DNA of 64,000 bases, from contig JALRME010000035.1 in assembly GCA_026120035.1 (NCBI GenBank), forward strand, positions 186,001-250,000, given 5' to 3'. A model generated the notes under the pieces. The model saw only the letters and a program-made list of their open reading frames with translations. It was not told the origin of the DNA and made no database searches. Both the position numbers and the translations under genes were made by a program. Positions 57,914 through 64,000 of the stretch are shown in pieces (position 1 is the first letter of the stretch; every line of letters begins with the position of its first letter). Source of the DNA: Coleophoma eucalyptorum (Eukaryota; Ascomycota; Leotiomycetes; Helotiales; Dermateaceae).

Positions 57914-60900
57914 TTACTCTATCGCTTGGGAGGGAACGCTTGACGAATGCATGCCGGACAGGCCTACAGAGTTATGTCGAGCGGCCTCCTGACTCTGGAC
58001 GAATTTCTCCCAGCCCTCGGGATCAGAATCCTTGAGTTGTTGTCTCAATAGACTCGTCTCGTTGTTAAGCTCTGAGATAACGGCATCTTCACCCTCAGTT
58101 TGCACTTTCCTCTTGATAAGATCACCACCCATGTCCTCGACCATCTTGCGAAGATATTGGAGATGTGCGGCTTCTTTCTCCGTGCCATCGGTACCGTGCG
58201 CATGGTCTTGACTTTCGGGCTTGAGAATATCACGTCGAATCTTCTGCCCGAAACGATGCATCCGACCCTCCTCTTGGGACAAGGCCTTGGAAGCAAGAGA
58301 GACATCGGAATTGTGGCGGGACAGGACTGGCCGGACAATATCTTCATCATCTGATAAGCTAGGGTCGAGGATCGCTCCTTCACTATCTTCCGATCCTTTG
58401 TCTGAGGAATCGGTGGGCTTTGACCAAGTGAGACTTGGTATGTGAGCAAGTTCTGGTACAGGCGGCGAAGGCATAGCTCCTGTGAGGCGCGTTTCCGGAT
58501 ACTCATCTTCAAAGCGTTTGATCATGCCTTCAAGAGTACTGTCCAAGAAGAGGAGACGTTCTGGGCACTGCTTAGTACTATCGCGACAATTGAAATTATT
58601 AATAACTTACGGTAGTTATTCCTATCCCCTGACTTGGCCTCATTTGCCAACGCTGGCTGTAGCCGTGCTCGAATCTTTCTCGCGCTACCCAATAGATTCT
58701 TAGACATATCTTTGGCTTTGTGGCTGTTGACACGAGGAGATTTTGGTGTCCATGTGCCTGCCTCAGTGTAGTCCTCAAAGGTACGATCCGCTGATGGTCG
58801 TCTCGTGTCGTTGCCCCTGCTTCCCAGGCAAATGCCCAAGGCTTTGACAACACCGGTGCCTCCAATGACATAATCCTCGTCTGGGGCAGGCTCGTCAACA
58901 GAGTCATCGGGTGATTCTTCGCCATGGCCAACGAGATGGAGGAGAACATCAGGAACAACTACATCCTTCTGACCAGGATTCTGGGGTTCACTATCGACAG
59001 GTGCGCTTACTTCTGCCACGGGACCACGTTCCATATTGAATAAGCAGTAGGCGACCACTTGTTTCGCCAGGGCTTTAACCACCTCACTAGAATCATTGGA
59101 TGGAACTTCAATATCGATGCAGATAAGACTGTTGGATACTCGAACTGCAGCCATAAGAGATGCGTATAGTGCACATGCTTCTTCTTGCTTTGCTTCACCT
59201 TTGGCACTAGCAAGGGCTGCGACTTGAGGATTCTCCATGATACTAACGTGCGCGAGACTTGGGATTTCAGGTAAAATCTCAGCTAGAGCAATGACCTGTT
59301 CAGGCATCAATGCTACATCAGTGAGATGGATGCGCTTTAATATTGATAGTTGGGGCAGGTATCTGTGAATACGTCAATATAGGTGTAGGGGTGTGGGATC
59401 ATCGTACAAACCTGCGAAGTAAAGGAATGGCGCTGGGCTTTGACGTAAAGAGCTCATGATTCTGACTTAGATCAATAAACCGGAAATTCGGCAGCTTCAC
59501 TAAAGCTGGGAAAAGAATCCATAAGGTATCTGGAGTGAGGTTGCAGTCTGCCAAACTCAAGGCAAGAAGTGGATTGTTCTCGTCAAGAGTTGCAGCAACC
59601 ATTTCGAGTGTATTCTTCAAATCGTTTGACCCTAAGTCTAGGCCCTCACATTTACCTGACTTGAGGAATCGCACAATATGCTGCATCCCTTCGGCGGTGA
59701 TACTATTGCCAGCAACACCAAGACGGCGAAGCCCAGATTTGCAAGCGCCGTCAATTAAGCCTCCCAATTGAGCAGTAGTCATACCGCATTCTGCCATATT
59801 AAGAAGCTCGAGTTCTGCGCCACCCAGTCGTTCGCCAATAGACTTGGCTATGATACTGGACATTTCGCAAGCTTCGCCGTACTCGCTCATTGTTTTCTGG
59901 TGAGTGTGTGGGAAATGCGCATGTGTTGTATGATTTGGTGTCGCGACTGGCGTAGGTGGAGGCGTTTGAGGAAAAGGCACGCAAGAAAGATCCATACACT
60001 TGAGTGTCCGGCACATGTGAATGAAGAGGCAGATATATCGCCAGCCGTCTCTACCAATTTGTGTGTTGTTCTTGAAAACAACTCTTTCGACGAAACCTCC
60101 TTGTTGCGGGCATTCACCATCTTTCTGTCCAAGCTTTGCTCTCCGAATTGCTGGAAATTCTGGTGCTTTGGCTGCAAGAAGTCCCGCTAATATGACCCTC
60201 ACGCCCTCATCAGTTAATCCGGTGTTTTCCATTATTAGCTCTTTGACAGGAACAACAGCAAGATAGTCACCTAAAGTGATGAGATCTGGTAATTGCAACC
60301 AGTAGCCAGTAAGGTCCAGCTTGTTCACAACTCCAGACTGGCCAGTGCTATTGGTCTGCGCACTCAATTGTTCCGTTATCTTTTTCAAGATTGGGGTCTC
60401 TCTCAACTGACAACATCTCCTGTATATTCGGGCTGGGTCCGTTGTGGGTGCAACTTGTGTCTTCGGTGTCCCTGGTCCTGGTGTCGACAGGGACTCGTCA
60501 CTCAAATTCCTTACTAACTCCACCGGAACGGTACCATTTGCCTCTGCCAACTTCCGCTTCTTTTCTTTCCTTGCTTTCCGCTCCTCTTCACTGCGCTTCT
60601 TCTTCTCCTTCTTTTTTGTGGTGTCTTTCTCGTTGGGTGGCGACGGTGGATCCTCTTTCACATCATTTGTAGTCTCTATTATCTCTTTCCCTTCCTTCTC
60701 AGGTTCTCGTGATAATTTCTCCCCGGTTAATTTTACCTGTCCATCCTTCTCTTTCTCACATTTGACATTATCTGGATTCTTCAATGCCTCTCCTTCACCT
60801 CGTTCAGCCTGCTTCTTCTTCTTCTCCTTCTTGTCACATTTCTTGTCATCCTTAGAACCCTTCTGGTCAACCTCCTCATCGTCGTTGTATTTAGGGCAGC

Positions 60901-61698
60901 TCGCTATCTCAACGTCCACGCAGAACGCGACTCGCCGTAATTTGGATTGGTCAAGTTCCGCGATATGGCATCTCTCACGATTCTTGTCAATGTTAAGGGT
61001 CCTCCGCTCGCATAAGCCGTGTTGTGGACCTTTCACAGTGGCGGCCTGACCGCCCCCGGATGAAGATAACCTTCTTAAAGCACTTTGTAGGAAGTTTGGC
61101 TGCGTCGATTTGGGCGGCGCAGGGGTATATGGCTCTCCGACCTCCTTTGATGCATGTTGTAAAACCACACCTTTTTGGGCTGGTGGAGCTTGTGCTTTCT
61201 GTAGGTAGAGCTCTTGCGCACCAGGTGAAGGCGACGGCGACACTACGGGAGGCGTGCTGCCCTTTTCGGATCCAGGAGAGGAGGAGAATTTGGACGATAT
61301 GCTTGATAGCCACGAATTACGACGAGAGGGCGATACAGAAGTACTCTTTGCTCCATTCAGTGTCGCAGTCTTGTCTGTGGAGCCACTTCTCGAAAAGCCC
61401 GGTCGGTGAGGAATAGGTTTCGGCGCGGAGGCTGGCGGTTCTTTCGAGTGACCATTGCTGCCATTTTGTATTACCTTTGGGCTTTCTTTCGGTGAAGATA
61501 CATCGGAAGGAGCTCGCTGACGTCCGTTGTGATCTATTCCAATTGCTTAAGTCAGTATATAATCCATGTTAGACCACAGCGCATCACGAAACATCTGATA
61601 GATACGGCCGGCGCCGTTGGAATCGCGATCCCCACTTCTAACGCACCTTTAGAGCTATGCTGCATCCACGAGACATCAATACCATGCACACTCTCCAT
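57914..61698 (-). CDS. Large leucine-rich-repeat protein, Mhp1-like by annotation habit
   Basis: Four exons, 61698-61647, 61533-59412, 59362-58611 and 58560-57914, encode 1190 aa. The first exon gives MESVHGIDVSWMQHSSK. The N-terminal 250 residues are Ser/Pro-rich and disordered (PSRRNSWLSSISSKFSSSPGS). A long Lys/Glu-rich stretch (about 255-365) is full of KKEKKKK and likely helical or disordered. Residues about 425-800 contain ribonuclease-inhibitor-type leucine-rich repeats (ELIMENTGLTDEGVRVILAGL, LRRLGVAGNSITAEGMQHI, LEGLDLGSND-type units). The C-terminal 400 residues are disordered, with a short coiled coil near 1110-1160. Similar Aspergillus proteins carry the label cell wall biogenesis protein Mhp1, which I regard as a tentative name; yeast Mhp1 binds microtubules. 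The protein is probably a cytoplasmic scaffold. There is no signal peptide or membrane span. Confidence 0.85.
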
Positions 61699-62907
61699 CT
61701 TGATGTCAATGACTTGGCAGAGTATTATTGCCACCAAGGTAAACGAAGGATGTGAGTATTATCAAAGCAAGTGAATTCCTTGTATTTCCGGTGTCAGGAA
61801 GATAACGATTCTCCAACCCAATCGCTGAGGTGAGCTGTTAGCAAGGCTGACGAGAAGCCATTTATCGGAAGACTAGGAGTCGATAGCCGTGTAAGTGTTA
61901 TTATGTTGCGGTAGTGGATTTGGAGGCAAAGATAGACCTGAGATTAAACGTGTTTTGGTGGTTTGGACAAAATTCTTGGTTCGGAGGGGAACAAAGTGGT
62001 GCGGGTTGGATGGTATTTCGGTGGTTGAGTAATGACGAATGCTTGGCCTTCCTTCTCCGCTTCCATAGTACGAAAGGAGCGACGGTTCTTGCGAGGGTGC
62101 AGATAGGGAGGGATGCGACGGATCGAGGCGGCCCTGGCAGCAAATGACCACCAGCTGGGTTCTGCAATGGGAGTGGTACTCCGGTCTTGCGCCGATGCGA
62201 GAAAGAGTTTTGTATAATATTTGATGATTATGAGAGAATGTTCAAGATCAGGTCAGTCAGGTGTCAGGTACTGTGGGGTGGACTGTTTCTTGATTGATAT
62301 CCTCTTCAGATCTGCGGTTACTCGTTACACCATGTTACCACTGTGCATCGCCTTTACCGTTCACTGCTGTCCTAGTATCACCTGCCCAAATATCTAGCAT
62401 GTTCTGTCAATCTTACAAATACCGTCTCGTCCCATTGGATTTGCTGTGTTTGGCCCGACGACGCCTCAAGAAGTTTGTATGGCTAGGAGTGGCGCCCGGG
62501 CGGCCACGGATGAAAAATCATGATAGGATGATACCGGACCATACGATACGATACCGCGCAGGGAGCTTTTACCACTTCAACGAACAACGCACCCACAGAA
62601 ATCCCGGTTTTATTGTCGGTGTCTGTTTGTGCCAAACGTCTTTATGACCCACAACGATCGTGCAACGGGGTTAGTTGTTTGAGAGGTTTGGACGTATGTG
62701 CACACAAGGCGGTCGGAAATGTTCAGAGCACAACGGAATATCCATTGGCAATAATTGGTCACGGTGAAAACATTGTAAACATTAGTACTTTTGAAGTAGT
62801 TGCCATTGTGAATTTTCCTACTAGCCATCCATCAGAACTCCTCATGATGATCATGTCATGCCAGAAAAGAAAGACCCAAAGCTGAATCAAGACAGAAAGA
62901 CAATCGC
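61699..62907. other. Promoter of LRR gene and RPL5 3' flank
   Basis: 1.2 kb with no supported gene. The LRR-proximal half is the likely promoter; the rest is spacer and RPL5 3' UTR. Confidence 0.5.
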
Positions 62908-63862
62908 TTATTCCCGAGCGGCAGCAATCTTCTCCTTGACTCTCTGGACCTTCTCGTCCTTGGTCAACTTGCGTCCTCTGAACTTGAGGGACTCCTTCTT
63001 GTACTCGGACTTGTCCTTCTTCTCGGCAGCACCCTCGACCTTCTTGAATGGGTCCTCACGGATCTGCTTGTGGGCCTCCTGGTACAACTCCTCCAATCCA
63101 TCGGCCTCAATCTCATCATCGATGTAGCCCTGGAATTGGGACTTGTATCGCTCCTCATCATCATCAGCCAAGGTCTCCATGTACTCAGCGATGTGTCCGG
63201 CAAAGATGTATTTGCGGAGAGTCTCGGCATCGAGCTCCTTGGACTCGATATCGTAACCTGGGAAACGGTTCTCAGAGTGGGGGATGAGAATTCCTCCATC
63301 GGAAGCACCCTTCATGGCACCGAAGACACGGGCACCAGTGGAGGTACGGGCAAGACCAACATCGAGGAAGGCCTTGAATGGGCGGCGAGCCTCTCCGTCA
63401 TCACCCTCGGCGGCCTCGGTGAGAGTGAACTCTCCATCAGCCTCCTCGACACCAGTGAAGTCCTCGTCAAGACCAAGCTTCTTGAGAACACGGCGGGCGA
63501 TCAAGAGACCGACACAGTAGGCGGAAGACCAGTTGGTAAGACCATGCTCGATTCCGTAGGCCTTAAGCTCGTGGGCGTAGGCGGAGCAGAAAACCTTGTC
63601 ACCAGTGATCTCGGAGGTCACGATCTGGGCAACGATGTCGCGGTTGGTGAATCGGATGACGAGACGGTACTTTGGTGCATTGTACTTGTTCTTGGCCTGG
63701 GTGATGAGACGCTTACGTGCGTAGTAGTCGGTCTTTCCTGCACGACGACGAGCGTACTTGGTTTGGTACCGGCTAGAGATTATTTATTAGATGGGCGCAA
63801 AAGGAGCGATCGAGAGTGTCTCACCTGTAGTAGGCACTGTTCTTTACCAGCTTGGTGAAAGG
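62908..63862 (-). CDS. rpl5: 60S ribosomal protein uL18 (RPL5), first exon not in window
   Basis: Two exons are seen, 63862-63825 (38 nt) and 63772-62908, giving 300 residues from PFTKLVKNSAYYSRYQTKYARRR to the stop. Adding one initiator Met gives about 301 aa, the normal fungal length. The first exon probably ends with ATG alone, a common arrangement in fungal ribosomal protein genes. No ATG followed by a GT donor lies between 63862 and 64000, so that exon is likely outside the window or has an unusual junction. Landmarks are YRLVIRFTNRDIVAQI, VFGAMKGASDGG and a basic C-terminal tail (KFRGRKLTKDEK). uL18 binds 5S rRNA together with uL5 and is assembled into the central protuberance of the large subunit. 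Codon use is strongly biased, with abundant ctc and aag codons in the coding sense, as expected of high expression. Confidence 0.95.
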
Positions 63863-64000
63863 CTAGATAGACCTCGAAGTCAGCAATTGGCATTTCAGAT
63901 CTTCAAATCCGAACATCTTGCTATAGACCTCTCCCCGACGAAGACTCCCAGGACTGAGCTGGTAGAATCCTGCACTTTAGATTTTCATCATGGCGTCGTC

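Noticed and set aside
60444..61049. 201-codon plus-strand frame rich in Phe and Ser.
   Set aside because: Exact antisense of the Lys/Glu-rich part of the LRR protein (tct/ttc reads opposite aga/gaa).
63070..63858. 262-codon open frame on the plus strand.
   Set aside because: It lies antisense to RPL5; strong codon bias of the ribosomal protein gene keeps the opposite frame open.

Overview
The window is nuclear DNA from a filamentous ascomycete (Pezizomycotina). Gene content and short introns (mostly about 45-65 nt, many with CTAAC or CTGAC branch points) fit a leotiomycete of the Helotiales best. That placement is inference from family resemblance, since no rRNA or other marker is present. 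Twenty protein-coding genes can be supported, 17 of them spliced. All exon junctions were worked out by eye from frame, GT/AG signals and family conservation. No rRNA, tRNA, CRISPR array, intact transposon or virus-like gene was seen.

Layout: 1-6.3 kb holds the 3' part of a Prm10/ThrE-like membrane transporter, an Fta4 kinetochore subunit and a conserved-looking coiled-coil protein of unknown role. A 4.1 kb gene-poor stretch precedes a secreted GH71 alpha-1,3-glucanase. From 13 to 28 kb come an OB-fold plus zinc-ribbon protein resembling the meiotic ssDNA-binding protein MEIOB (minus), inositol-3-phosphate synthase (minus), a paxillin-like double-LIM protein (plus) and a RecQ helicase with a RECQ4-like C-terminal half (minus). 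From 29 to 39 kb there are a DUF3405 type II membrane protein, a secreted GH31 alpha-glucosidase, an adenosine-deaminase-family enzyme with altered motifs and an Acr-2-like Zn2Cys6 regulator divergent from it. After a 3.4 kb gene-poor stretch come a small single-pass membrane protein, a HAD hydrolase, a GH3/PA14 beta-glucosidase, a UBR7/Mlo2-type protein divergent from MCM2, a flavin-reductase-like protein, a very large LRR protein and ribosomal protein uL18 (RPL5), whose first exon is not found in the window.

Functional themes: DNA replication and chromosome biology (fta4, MEIOB-like, RecQ, mcm2), carbohydrate breakdown and wall metabolism (GH71, GH31, GH3, DUF3405), and housekeeping (INO1, RPL5). 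The four chromosome-biology genes all carry ACGCG-type (MBF/MCB-like) motifs close to their start codons. Two of them share the same tandem 11-mer. The most interesting leads are the fungal MEIOB-like protein, the RECQ4-type helicase separate from Hrq1, the shared cell-cycle motif, and the deaminase lacking the usual HAGE motif.
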